DNA of 64,000 nt from positions 62,001 to 126,000 of the forward strand of contig JACEFZ010014548.1 in assembly GCA_014155875.1 (NCBI GenBank), given 5' to 3'. The DNA is from Cepaea nemoralis. Lineage: Eukaryota; Mollusca; Gastropoda; Stylommatophora; Helicidae. Shown piece after piece: positions 46,085 to 58,500 of this stretch (the stretch's first letter is position 1; the number at the start of each line of letters is the position of its first letter). Below the pieces are notes generated by a model, which was not told the DNA's origin, did no database searches, and saw nothing but the letters and a program-made list of their open reading frames with translations. The translations under genes and the position numbers were made by a program.

Positions 46085-49000
46085 CCACTGCACTGCTGCA
46101 GCTCCATGTTTGACACATACAAGAATAAATATCCCACTGCACTGCTGCAGCTCCATGTTTCATACATGCTAGAATAAATATCCCACTGCACTGCTGCAGC
46201 TCCATGTTTGACACATACAAGAATAAATATCCCACTGTACTGCTGCAGCTCCATGTTTCATACATACTAGAATAAATATCCCACTGCACTGCTGCAGCTC
46301 CATGTTTCATACATGCTAGAATAAATATCCCACTGCACTGCTGCAGCTCCATGTTTCATACATACTAGAATAAATATCCCACTGTACTGCTGCAGCTCCA
46401 TGTTTGACACATACAAGAATAAATATCCCACTGCACTGCTGCAGCTCCATGTTTCATACATACTAGAATAAATATCCCACTGCACTGCTGCAGCTCCATG
46501 TTTCATACATACTAGAATAAATATCCCACTGCACTGCTGCAACTCCATGTTTTATACATACTAGAATAAATATCCCACTGCACTGCTGCAGCTCCATGTT
46601 TCATACATACTAGAATAAATATCCCACTGCACCACCATAGCTCCCCTGTTCACACATACTAGAATAAATATCCCACTGCACCACCATAGCTCCCCTGTTC
46701 ACACATACTAGAATAAATATCCCACTGCACCACCATAGCTCCCCTGTTCATACATGCAAGAATATATATCCCACTGCACCACCATAGCTCCCCTGTTCAT
46801 ACATGCAAGAATAAATATCCCACTGCACCACCATAGCTCCCCTGTTCATACATGCAAGAATAAATATCACACTGCACCACCATAGCTCCCCTGTTCATAC
46901 ATGCAAGAATAAATATCCCACTGCACTACTGCAGCTCCATGTTTCATACATACTAGAATATATATCCCACTGTACCACCATAGCTCCCCTGTTCATACAT
47001 GCAAGAATAAATATCCCACTGCACCACCATAGCTCCCCTGTTCATACATGCAAGAATAAATATCCCACTGCACTGCTGCAGCTCCATGTTTCATACATGC
47101 AAGAATAAATATCCCACTGCACTGCTGCAGCTCCATGTTTCATACATGCAAGAATAAATATCCCACTGCACCACCATAGCTCCCCTGTTCATACATGCAA
47201 GAATAAATATCCCACTGCACCACCATAGCTCCCCTGTTCATACATGCAAGAATAAATATCCCACTGCACCACCATAGCTCCCCTGTTCACACATACTAGA
47301 ATAAATATCCCACTGCACCACCATAGCTCCCCTGTTCATACATGCAAGAATATATATCTCACTGCACTGCTGCAGCTCCATGTTTCATACATACTAGAAT
47401 AAATATCCCACTGCACTGCTGCAACTCCATGTTTCATACATACTAGAATAAATATCCCACTGCACTGCTGCAGCTCCATGTTTCATACATACTAGAATAA
47501 ATATCCCACTGCACTGCTGCAGCTCCATGTTTCATACATACTAGAATAAATATCCCACTGCACTGCTGCAGCTCCATGTTTCATACATGCAAGAATAAAT
47601 ATCCCACTGCACTGCTGCAACTCCATGTTTCATACATACTAGAATAAATATCCCACTGCACCACCATAGCTCCCCTGTTCATACATGCAAGAATAAATAT
47701 CCCACTGCACTGCTGCAGCTCCATGTTTCATACATACTAGAATAAATATCCCACTGCACCACCATAGCTCCCCTGTTCATACATGCAAGAATAAATATCC
47801 CACTGCACCACCATAGCTCCCCTGTTCATACATGCAAGAATAAATATCCCACTGCACCACCATAGCTCCCCTGTTCATACATGCAAGAATAAATATCCCA
47901 CTGCACCACCATAGCTCCCCTGTTCATACATGCAAGAATAAATATCCCACTGCACTGCTGCAGCTCCATGTTTCATACATACTAGAATAAATATCCCACT
48001 GCACTGCTGCAGCTCCATGTTTCATACATACTAGAATAAATATCCCACTGCACTGCTGCAGCTCCATGTTTCATACATACTAGAATAAATATCCCACTGC
48101 AGCTCCATGTTTCATACATACTAGAATAAATATCTCACTGCACTGCTGCAGCTCCATGTTTCATACATACTAGAATAAATATCTCACTGCACTGCTGCAG
48201 CTCCATGTTTCATACATGCAAGACTAAATATCCCACTGCACTGCTGCAGCTCCATGTTTCATACATACTAGAATAAATATCCCACTGCACTGCTGCAGCT
48301 CCATGTTTCATACATACTAGAATAAATATCCCACTGCACTGCTGCAACTCCATGTTTCATACATACTAGAATAAATATCCCACTGCACTGCTGCAGCTCC
48401 ATGTTTCATACATACTAGAATAAATATCCCACTGCACTGCTGCAACTCCATGTTTCATACATACTAGAATAAATATCCCACTGCACTGCTGCAGCTCCAT
48501 GTTTCATACATACTAGAATAAATATCCCACTGTACTGCTGCAGCTCCATGTTTCATACATACTAGAATAAATATCCCACTGCACCACCATAGCTCCCCTG
48601 TTCATACATGCAAGAATAAATATCCCACTGCACCACCATAGCTCCCCTGTTCATACATACTAGAATAAATATCCCACTGCACCACCATAGCTCCCCTGTT
48701 CATACATGCAAGAATAAATATCCCACTGCACTGCTGCAGCTCCATGTTTCATACATACTAGAATAAATATCCCACTGCACTGCTGCAACTCCATGTTTCA
48801 TACATACTAGAATAAATATCCCACTGCACTGCTGCAACTCCATGTTTCACACATACTAGAATAAATATCCCACTGCACCACCATTGCTCCCCTGTTCATA
48901 CATACTAGAATAAATATCCCACTGCACCACCATAGCTCCCCTGTTCATACATGCAAGAATAAATATCCCACTGCACTGCTGAAGCTCCATGTTTCATACA

Positions 49001-52000
49001 TACTAGAATAAATATCCCACTGCACTGCTGCAACTCCATGTTTCATACATACTAGAATAAATATCCCACTGCACTGCTGCAACTCCATGTTTCACACATA
49101 CTAGAATAAATATCCCACTGCACCACCATAGCTCCCCTGTTCATACATGCAAGAATAAATATCCCACTGCACCACCATAGCTCCCCTCTTCATACATGCA
49201 AGAATAAATATCCCACTGCACCACCATAGCTCCCCTGTTCATACATGCAAGAATAAATATCACACTGCACCACCATAGCTCCCCTGTTCATACATGCAAG
49301 AATAAATATCCCACTGCACCACCATAGCTCCCCTGTTCATACATGCAAGAATAAATATCCCACTGCACCACCATAGCTCCCCTGTTCATACATGAAAGAA
49401 TAAATATCCCACTGCACCACCATAGCTCCCCTGTTCATACATGCAAGAATAAATATCCCACTGTACTGCTGCAGCTCCATGTTTCATACATGCAAGAATA
49501 AATATCCCACTGCACTGCTGCAGCTCCATGTTTCATACATGCAAGAATAAATATCCCACTGCACCACCATAGCTCCCCTGTTCATACATGCAAGAATAAA
49601 TATCCCACTGCACCACCATAGCTCCCCTGTTCATACATGCAAGAATAAATATCCCACTGCACCACCATAGCTCCCCTGTTCATACATGCAAGAATAAATA
49701 TCCCACTGCACCACCATAGCTCCCCTCTTCATACATGCAAGAATAAATATCCCACTGCACCACCATAGCTCCCCTGTTCATACATGCAAGAATAAATATC
49801 ACACTGCACCACCATAGCTCCCCTGTTCATACATGCAAGAATAAATATCCCACTGCACCACCATAGCTCCCCTGTTCATACATGCAAGAATAAATATCCC
49901 ACTGCACCACCATAGCTCCCCTGTTCATACATGCAAGAATAAATATCCCACTGCACCACCATAGCTCCCCTGTTCATACATGCAAGAATAAATATCCCAC
50001 TGTACTGCTGCAGCTCCATGTTTCATACATGCAAGAATAAATATCCCACTGCACTGCTGCAGCTCCATGTTTCATACATGCAAGAATAAATATCCCACTG
50101 CACCACCATAGCTCCCCTGTTCATACATGCAAGAATAAATATCCCACTGCACCACCATAGCTCCCCTGTTCATACATGCAAGAATAAATATCCCACTGCA
50201 CCACCATAGCTCCCCTGTTCATACATGCAAGAATAAATATCACACTGCACCACCATAGCTCCCCTGTTCATACATGCAAGAATAAATATCCCACTGCACC
50301 ACCATAGCTCCCCTGTTCATACATGCAAGAATAAATATCCCACTGCACCACCATAGCTCCCCTGTTCATACATGCAAGAATAAATATCCCACTGCACCAC
50401 CATAGCTCCCCTGTTCATACATGCAAGAATAAATATCCCACTGTACTGCTGCAGCTCCATGTTTCATACATGCAAGAATAAATATCCCACTGCACTGCTG
50501 CAGCTCCATGTTTCATACATGCAAGAATAAATATCCCACTGCACCACCATAGCTCCCCTGTTCATACATGCAAGAATAAATATCCCACTGCACCACCATA
50601 GCTCCTCTGTTCATACATGCAAGAATAAATATCCCACTGCACCACCATAGCTCCCCTGTTCACACATACTAGAATAAATATCCCACTGCACCACCATAGC
50701 TCCCCTGTTCATACATGCAAGAATATATATCTCACTGCACTGCTGCAGCTCCATGTTTCATACATACTAGAATAAATATCCCACTGCACTGCTGCAACTC
50801 CATGTTTCACACATACTAGAATAAATATCCCACTGCACTGCTGCAGCTCCATGTTTCATACATGCAAGAATAAATATCCCACTGCACCACCATAGCTCCC
50901 CTGTTCATACATGCAAGAATAAATATCCCATTGCACTGCTGCAGCTCCATGTTTCATACATACTAGAATAAATATCCCATTGCACTGCTGCAGCTCCATG
51001 TTTCATACATACTAGAATAAATATCCCACTGCACTGCTGCAGCTCCATGTTTCATACATGCAAGACTAAATATCCCACTGCACTGCTGCAGTTCCATGTT
51101 TGACACATACTAGAATAAATATCCCACTGCACTGCTGCAGCTCCATGTTTCATACATACTAGAATAAATATCCCACTGCACTGCTGCAGCTCCATGTTTC
51201 ATACATGCAAGACTAAATATCCCACTGCACTGCTGCAGCTCCATGTTTGACACATACAAGAATAAATATCCCACTGCACTGCTGCAGCTCCATGTTTCAT
51301 ACATACTAGAATAAATATCCCACTGCACTGCTGCAGCTCCATGTTTCATACATACTAGAATAAATATCCCACTGCACTGCTGCAGCTCCATGTTTCATAC
51401 ATGCAAGACTAAATATCCCACTGCACTGCTGCAGCTCCATGTTTGACACATACAAGAATAAATATCCCACTGCACTGCTGCAGCTCCATGTTTCATACAT
51501 ACTAGAATAAATATCCCACTGCACTGCTGCAGCTCCATGTTTCATACATACTAGAATAAATATCCCACTGCACTGCTGCAGCTCCATGTTTCATACATAC
51601 TAGAATAAATATCCCACTGCACTGCTGCAGCTCCATGTTTCATACATACTAGAATAAATATCCCACTGCACTGCTGCAGCTCCATGTTTCATACATGCAA
51701 GACTAAATATCCCACTGCACTGCTGCAGCTCCATGTTTGACACATACAAGAATAAATATCCCACTGCACTGCTGCAGCTCCATGTTTCATACATACTAGA
51801 ATAAATATCCCACTGCACTGCTGCAGCTCCATGTTTCATACATACTAGAATAAATATCCCACTGCACTGCTGCAGCTCCATGTTTCATACATACTAGAAT
51901 AAATATCCCACTGCGCTGCTGCAACTCCATGTTTCATACATACTAGAATAAATATCTCACTGCACTGCTGCAGCTCCATGTTTCATACATGCAAGAATAA

Positions 52001-53790
52001 ATATCCCACTGCACCACCATAGCTCCCCTGTTCATACATGCAAGAATAAATATCCCACTGCACTGCTGCAGCTCCATGTTTCATACATACAAGAATAAAT
52101 ATCCCACTGCACTGCTGCAACTCCATGTTTCATACATACTAGAATACATATCCCACTGCACTGCTGCAACTCCATGTTTCATACATACTAGAATACATAT
52201 CCCACTGCACTGCTGCAACTCCATGTTTCATACATACTAGAATACATATCCCACTGCACTGCTGCAGCTCCATGTTTCATACATACTAGAATAAATATCC
52301 CACTGTACTGCTGCAGCTCCATGTTTCATACATACTAGAATAAATATCCCACTGCACTGCTGCAGCTCCATGTTTGACACATACAAGAATAAATATCCCA
52401 CTGCACTGCTGCAGCTCCATGTTTCATACATACTAGAATAAATATCCCACTGCACTGCTGCAGCTCCATGTTTCATACATACTAGAATAAATATCCCACT
52501 GCACTGCTGCAGCTCCATGTTTCATACATACTAGAATAAATATCCCACTGCACTGCTGCAGCTCCATGTTTCATACATACTAGAATAAATATCCCACTGC
52601 AGCTCCATGTTTCACACATACTAGAATAAATATCCCACTGCACTGCTGCAGCTCCATGTTTCATACATACTAGAATAAATATCCCACTGCAGCTCCATGT
52701 TTCATACATACTAGAATAAATATCCCACTGCAGCTCCATGTTTCATACATACTAGAATAAATATCCCACTGCAGCTCCATGTTTCATACATACTAGAATA
52801 AATATCCCACTGCAGCTCCATGTTTCATACATACTAGAATAAATATCCCACTGCACTGCTGCAGCTCCATGTTTCATACATACTAGAATAAATATCCCAC
52901 TGCACTGCTGCAGCTCCATGTTTCATACATACTAGAATAAATATCCCACTGCACTGCTGCAGCTCCATGTTTCATACATACTAGAATAAATATCCCACTG
53001 TACTGCTGCAACTCCATGTTTCATACATACTAGAATAAATATCCCACTGCACTGCTGCAGCTCCATGTTTCATACATACTAGAATAAATATCCCACTGCA
53101 GCTCCATGTTTCATACATACTAGAATATATATCCCACTGCACTGCTGCAGCTCCATGTTTCATACATGCAAGAATAAATATCCCACTGCAGCTCCATGTT
53201 TCATACATACTAGAATATATATCCCACTGCACCACCATAGCTCCCCTGTTCATACATGCAAGAATAAATATCCCACTGCACCACCATAGCTCCCCTCTTC
53301 ATACATACTAGAATAAATATCCCACTGCACCACCATAGCTCCCCTGTTCATACATGCAAGAATAAATATCCCACTGCACCACCATAGCTCCCCTGTTCAT
53401 ACATGCAAGAATAAATATCCCACTGCACCACCATAGCTCCCCTGTTCATACATGCAAGAATAAATATCACACTGCACCACCATAGCTCCCCTGTTCATAC
53501 ATGCAAGAATAAATATCCCACTGCACCACCATAGCTCCCCTGTTCATACATGCAAGAATAAATATCCCACTGCACCACCATAGCTCCCCTGTTCATACAT
53601 GCAAGAATAAATATCCCACTGCACCACCATAGCTCCCCTGTTCATACATGCAAGAATAAATATCCCACTGCACTGCTGCAGCTCCATGTTTCATACATGC
53701 AAGAATAAATATCCCACTGTACCACCATAGCTCCCCTGTTCACACATACTAGAATATATATCCCCCAGCATTACTGCAGCTCTCTTTTTC
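46085..53790. repeat. 49-bp minisatellite, about 157 copies, two variant classes
   Basis: It follows the 48-bp array directly and is related to it (shared TACTAGAATAxATATCCCACT frame and GCAGCTC core). Class 1 has GCACTGCTGCAGCTCCATGT; class 2 has GCACCACCATAGCTCCCCTG. Classes occur in blocks. A marker pair beginning CTGTACTGCTGCAGC recurs at about 49453, 49993 and 50434 (11 and 9 units apart), and a GCAAGACTAAATATCC marker recurs in 51050-51710, showing higher-order duplications. A short form lacking CACTGCTGCAG appears in 52590-53200. Confidence 0.98.
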
Positions 53791-53795
53791 ACACA

Positions 53796-54174
53796 TCCTA
53801 GGACAGTAGTTCCCAAGCTTTTCAAGCAGCGGGCCATATCTACTATTTTCCGTAGTAAGCGGGCCACGTTACAAAATTATAAAAGTCGTGCAAAATCATT
53901 CTTACTTTTCTTAACTTAAAATTTTAAATCAGTTTCGAAAATCGCTATTAATGTAAATAATTTACAAATGTAACTGTTCTTCATAACCAGTTACTTAAGT
54001 TCAGGTGCCAGTTTATCAATTTCTGAGCACAAATCTGTCGTGCCCAAAGTCATAAGCGCAGCTAGGTTACTGTCTTTGAGTCTGGAACGTTGCTTGTTTT
54101 TTTTATAATGATCATTGTGGAAAATGACTGCTCGAGGCCTCACGTGCCATGGTTTGGGAACCCCTGCCCTGGGA
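53796..54174 (-). mobile_element. Non-autonomous hAT-like DNA transposon remnant
   Basis: Terminal inverted repeats CAGTAGTTCCCAA (53804) and TTGGGAACCCCTG (ending 54166), 363 bp in all. It is flanked by 8-bp near-duplicates TCCTAGGA and CCCTGGGA, which fits the 8-bp target duplication of hAT elements. On the minus strand, SRLKDSNLAALMTLGTTDLC (about 54085-54025) matches the C-terminal end of hAT transposases of the ZBED/Charlie type. The rest of the transposase is deleted. It sits exactly at the right end of the 49-bp array. Confidence 0.8.
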
Positions 54175-54224
54175 CACACAAGTTTAAATGTACTGACACT
54201 ATCATATGTAACCTGTTTTCATCT

Positions 54225-54402
54225 AACAGTGTGCGTCGCAGACAGCAGAGTACATACTCCAAGGCTGCCCAAAATACAACATACTATATCTAGGCAAACC
54301 TTTTGGCCTAGAGAGGCAACAGTGGATGATAAATTCCATGAACCGCTGAGTGAACTAAAAAAGACAGTTAAATTCATACAACAGACAACACTGCATTTAT
54401 AG
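54225..54402 (+). pseudogene. LINE C-terminal tail fragment
   Basis: One frame reads AEYILQGCPKYNILYLGKPF, and the next frame continues FWPREATVDDKFHEPLSELK, then KTVKFIQQTTLHL before a stop. This is the zinc-knuckle-like and terminal part typical of LINEs with RNase H (C-x-EHILxxCP, WP, L-x-x-T-x-x-FI). One frameshift separates the pieces. Confidence 0.55.
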
Positions 54403-55059
54403 ACATATTTCAAACGAAATAAAGAAGAATATAACAGTGCACAAATAAAACACCACTGCAGCAGTTTCCTGTCAACTCAGAAATTATTCATATGAAAGAT
54501 AAAAAGGGTGATCAAGGATAATACATATTTAGATGTTGTGGGAAAGAGAAGTAAAGGCTGTAGTAAGGGGGAAACATCACAGAAACATCTGCAGTAATAC
54601 AATAAAACTAGCAGTGTAGTGTAAACAAGCAAATGGACTTAACAAGAATGGAAGTCAACAATGTTTTCATCAACACTGAAGATTATGCATGATCCTTATC
54701 AATTGAACAAGAGATGCCATTGAGAAACAACTAAGGAGAGAGTAAGTATTCCCCAACAAAACTGATTCTGCACTATTCAATATCATGGAGCAAAGCATGA
54801 AAATGAGTTGCACCGCGTACTGGGTTTGTGCACTATGAAAAGGCCACAACAAATAAGAAGTCTTTTGAGAAAGATGAATTTACATGACAAGAGGAAAAAT
54901 GTTTTCATGAGGGTAAACTAAAAGATGCATTTGAAAAAGGAAAACATCAAGGATGTCTTATGTGACCATTACTGGATCATAACATTACCTACCACCTGAA
55001 ATAGAACTACATGGATCACAACTAAACACTTCAAATATTTATGTTTTTCATGCATTTAA
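54403..55059. other. Non-coding AT-rich spacer
   Basis: No gene, RNA or repeat recognised. Confidence 0.5.
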
Positions 55060-55300
55060 AGCCGGTCTCCCTGGCCTTGGAGTTAACGTCTTTCTCCATA
55101 ATCCCATATAACCACGTGAGAAATGTAACCTGCTCGAGAATTGGTAGCGGTTCTCGCCACGTTGGTAACTTATGGGGTATGTGAGCCAGTCTCTCAGAAA
55201 GCAGTGGCAAAGTACTGAGCATAATCTTGCCAAGAAATCAACAATCAGCTGAAAGATGCTGAGTTGACAGTGATGTCCTGTAAAGGATATGCGGGGAAAA
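55060..55300 (+). mobile_element. SINE-like repeat, copy 1 (core deleted)
   Basis: 55185-55290 is homologous to 59935-60010 plus 60180-60200: GCCAGTCTCTCAGAAA, CTTGCCAAGAAATCA, GATGCTGAGTTGACAGTGAT and GTCCTGTAAAGGATATGC. Relative to the other copy it lacks the tRNA-like core, with the junction at GTCCTG. Confidence 0.6.
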
Positions 55301-55349
55301 AAATGCAATTAATATTTCATTTGCACCCTGACCCTAAAAACGTTGAAAT

Positions 55350-55640
55350 GAATTGAAGAAAAGATTGGACTGTGTAGGTGTCCTCTATTGAGTTTCATCT
55401 GTGTTCAGCCTGAGCTCCTGGCAGAATGTTCTCAATCATCAAATGGGTTGAAGAAAAATTGGACTGTGTAGGTGTCCTCTATTGAGTTTCATCTGTGTTC
55501 AGCCTGAGCTCCTGGCAGAATGTTCTCAATCATCAAATGGGTTGAAGAAAAGATTGGACTGTGTAGGTGTCCTCTATTGAGTTTCATCTGTGTTCAGCCT
55601 GAGCTCCTGGCAGAATGTTCTCAATCATCAAATGGGTTGA
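55350..55640. repeat. ~94-bp tandem repeat, three copies
   Basis: Three near-identical copies of a unit with GGACTGTGTAGGTGTCCTCT and CAGCCTGAGCTCCTGGCAGA, each ending CAATCATCAAATGGG or similar. It lies just beyond the stop codon of the minus-strand gene. Confidence 0.92.
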
Positions 55641-55765
55641 AGGTCAGCATGGTCAAAAGCACTTGTTCTTAAATATCTGGTGTGCTGATGCTGAGGTAGC
55701 GAGTTCAATCAACTTCTTAGGAAAATTAAGCGCATTAGGCCTTTTCAAAGTGGTTCCATAAGGTC

Positions 55766-56540
55766 TTATGCTTGTTCATGTGTTGGGAAGGGGGTGCAGC
55801 TGCCAGGATGGTCGTGGTCATGTGTAGCAATATCTGCATCAGGAATTGACTTCAATACGCCACAAGAACCCTTCTTAGATTTCTTCTGATAGCGCTTTCC
55901 TGGGTTCACCTCCAATGTTAACCATCTGTTATCATGACCTGGTGTTCCTGAAGAAGGAAAATCGAGAAGCGCCTGAGCCTTCCTTAAGTGCTCCCTTTGT
56001 GCTGAATCAGATGTGACGTCCTCTGGAGCAGGATGGGAGCTTTTGTCTGGATAATCATGGTCATCTGTGGCCATATCTATATCAGGAAGTGACTTCAATA
56101 TGCCCCATGAACATGACTTAGACTTCTCTTGATAGTGCTTTCTTGTATCCACCTTCACTGGTGACCATCTCATGTCATGACATGTATCCTCAGTAGAGTC
56201 ATCAAGAAATGCTTTAGCTTTCCTGAAGTGTTGTCCCCTATATGCTGAATAAGTTCTTGAGTTCTTTCTTGCATGGGGGGAGCAGTTTCCATGATGCCTA
56301 TAATGATCATCTGTATCATGAATTGACTGCAATGTGTCACTTGAACCATGCTTCAATTTCTTTCCATGATGCCTGTAGTGATCATCTGTATCAGGAATTG
56401 ACTTCAATGTGTCACAGGAATAATGCTTTGATTTCTTACCATGGGCCCTTTTCTTATGCACCTTCACTGGCGACCATCTGGTGTCACTGCAAGATTTATC
56501 AACAGGAGAATTCCAGAAGAGATGTAGTCTTCCTGAAGTG
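55766..56540 (-). CDS. Modular Lys/Ser-rich protein, C-terminal part
   Basis: Minus-strand frame of 233 codons from 56467, ending at 55766 with TPFPTHEQA. It contains two full modules of the type HFRKAKAFLDD / HDMRWSPVKV / KSCSWGILKSLPD (near 56225-56080 and 55985-55840) and part of a third near 56530-56430. A block of 21 residues containing HDTDDHYRHHGKK occurs twice in tandem near 56290-56410. The protein is highly charged, rich in Lys, Ser, His and Asp, with no predicted fold that I recognise; likely intrinsically disordered (inference). Two frame changes at about 56555 and 56505 separate it from the upstream frame. They are either assembly errors or signs of decay. Confidence 0.6.
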
Positions 56541-56544
56541 TGTC

Positions 56545-58500
56545 CTAGATGCTGAACGATGATCTAATGCTCCTTCTTGTGTGGGAAGATTGCTCTCTGT
56601 CGCCAGAATGATTGTAACGGTCATTTGTAGCACTATCTGTATCGTGTGATGACTTCCGCATGTCATATGTAGCACTATCTGTATCGTGTGATGACTTCCG
56701 CATGTCATATGAAGCACGCTTAGATTTCTTTTTATGTTGCTTTTTCTTGTTCATCTTCAGTGGTGACCGTGTAAGATCATGAAATGTGGCCTCAAAAGGG
56801 TCATTATGAGGTGCCTTACTCTCCCTCAAGTATTTATTTTCTGAATGAGCCCTAGCACGCTTTAATTTTCTTAGGGAACTTTCACCAAATTGATTATTAG
56901 CTATGTTGTCTTCATCACTAGATGAGTTTAACATACCATAGTCACCATGTTTAGTTTTCCTTGACTTGGTATGACGCTTTTTGTTTACCTTAAGTGGTGA
57001 CCAACTAGCGTCATGATCCATAGCCTCAACAGAATCATCAAGAAAAGCCTGGGCCTTCCTAGTATGTTGCCTACATGTTGAATAAGACCTGACATTCATT
57101 GTTTTCCTTGGGGGGCAGTTACCACCATGGTAATATTCTTCAGCTGTGTTAGATTTGTAGCTGGAAGATTCCTGCAATGAAAATAAATCATTTTTACATT
57201 TCTCTGCTTCGGAATGTTGCTGTTGCCCGCTGACAACTTTCTGCGAAGAGCGTCTAACATGATGACATATCTCTTTAATAAGACAATCAAGAAGAACTTC
57301 AGCTTTCATCATATGCTCCTCATTAGTCAAATGTGATCTTATAGTTTCTACATGTTGAGGAGCAGAATTACCTACATGAAAGCAATCATCTGTCACTTCC
57401 ATGTCATTACAGGATAAATCAAGCAATGTGGATAAATCTGGCAGACATTCTGTTTGTACATGACTGGAAGCTGATTCAGTATCATGACAGGGTGATACAG
57501 CAACATCCAGCTGCTGGAACTGTTGTAATGGAGGTTTATAAGCTGCCAGCTGAGCTGAGCCAGCTGGTGAATGCAGCTGTGAAGTATTTAGACATCTGGT
57601 TATGAAAGGTGCTTTTTGTGACTGATGTCCTGCAGGATGATGTGAATCTTCAAACAGGTAATCTTCTATGGGCTTTGAGCAATCAGCAACTGAATGATCA
57701 CCGGAAGCAACATGGAAAGATGTGTCACCCAGGCTGGGCTGAAATTGAGTTGTCTCAGAAACATACATGGGTATTTTTGTACAAGGTTGATTTCTCCTAT
57801 GTGATCTGAATGCAAATCCTGATAATGCCGAAGTTTCTGATAGTGAACGTACACCTTCATAAAACTCAGGGCTGTTCGGTACATTAGCAGGTTTGGAAAA
57901 ATCCTTTTGATTGTGGTTCTTGGAATATGATATGCCTTTTGAGGATATGTGCTTCACAGAGGAGACAGTACATTTTCTACAAGGTTTGTGTACATTTGTG
58001 TTCACCTTCTGAGACAGTTTTTTCTGTCCAGCCAGTTCCATCTGCTTTCTGATTCTGCTTAATTCAGCACCTATGAGGTCTCCAGGAATTGACATTGGCT
58101 GTTCCTGGCAGCAAGTGATCAAGTTTGAGGCAGATTGTTTGCGTTTCACATTGGGACTTCTTAAAGTGTCTTCTTTCTGAAACTCGCTCACATTATGATC
58201 TCCTGCATCAAGTGTCTTTGTGACATTTACTGTGTCATTTGTGGAATTGTTCATCAATGATTCATATGACATACCACTTGTGGAAAGTTTCAAGGCATCA
58301 ATTTGTATTCCAGATGAATTCTGGCTTGTTGATAGTCCATAACTGAAGTCAGGCTGTGGGAAGTGTGCGAACATTTTAAGCTGATCTATTTTCCTTAGCA
58401 CATTGCTAGTTGCTTGCTCAGATATATCTTTCACAGGTGTATCTTCAAGTTCATGATATTCAGTGTCCTTCGTGTAGCCTTGACTAGGTACTGTTACTTT
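56545..58500 (-). CDS. Modular Lys/Ser-rich protein, main exon part
   Basis: A long open frame of about 650 codons, unusual for this repeat-rich window and of ordinary protein composition. The N-terminal half (from KDISEQATSNVLRKIDQLKM) is Ser-rich with no known domain. The C-terminal half has three modules of about 85-105 residues sharing the pattern (H/R)xRKAxAxLDD, HDxxWSPLKV, KKxxHKKKSK, then a Ser/Asp-rich linker: near 57330, 57080 and 56830. A 14-residue unit (YDMRKSSHDTDSAT) is duplicated at 56720-56630. Upstream, the frame is open to about 58500, where it meets the neighbouring frame. The protein family is unknown to me. Splicing from the exon at 62107 supports it being a real gene or a very recent pseudogene. 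Confidence 0.65.
   Translation of the reverse strand, partial: KVTVPSQGYTKDTEYHELEDTPVKDISEQATSNVLRKIDQLKMFAHFPQPDFSYGLSTSQNSSGIQIDALKLSTSGMSYESLMNNSTNDTVNVTKTLDAGDHNVSEFQKEDTLRSPNVKRKQSASNLITCCQEQPMSIPGDLIGAELSRIRKQMELAGQKKLSQKVNTNVHKPCRKCTVSSVKHISSKGISYSKNHNQKDFSKPANVPNSPEFYEGVRSLSETSALSGFAFRSHRRNQPCTKIPMYVSETTQFQPSLGDTSFHVASGDHSVADCSKPIEDYLFEDSHHPAGHQSQKAPFITRCLNTSQLHSPAGSAQLAAYKPPLQQFQQLDVAVSPCHDTESASSHVQTECLPDLSTLLDLSCNDMEVTDDCFHVGNSAPQHVETIRSHLTNEEHMMKAEVLLDCLIKEICHHVRRSSQKVVSGQQQHSEAEKCKNDLFSLQESSSYKSNTAEEYYHGGNCPPRKTMNVRSYSTCRQHTRKAQAFLDDSVEAMDHDASWSPLKVNKKRHTKSRKTKHGDYGMLNSSSDEDNIANNQFGESSLRKLKRARAHSENKYLRESKAPHNDPFEATFHDLTRSPLKMNKKKQHKKKSKRASYDMRKSSHDTDSATYDMRKSSHDTDSATNDRYNHSGDREQSSHTRRSIRSSFSI

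Noticed and set aside
39614..46172. Many long plus-strand frames (up to 344 codons) and short minus-strand ones
   Set aside because: They follow the 48-bp unit exactly, overlap in two frames and have no start context or other protein sequence. They are artefacts of a repeat unit divisible by three.
46045..53253. Minus-strand frames of 60-96 codons starting MELQQCSGIF
   Set aside because: Three 49-bp units make 147 bases with no stop on the minus strand; the frames repeat with the array and are not genes.
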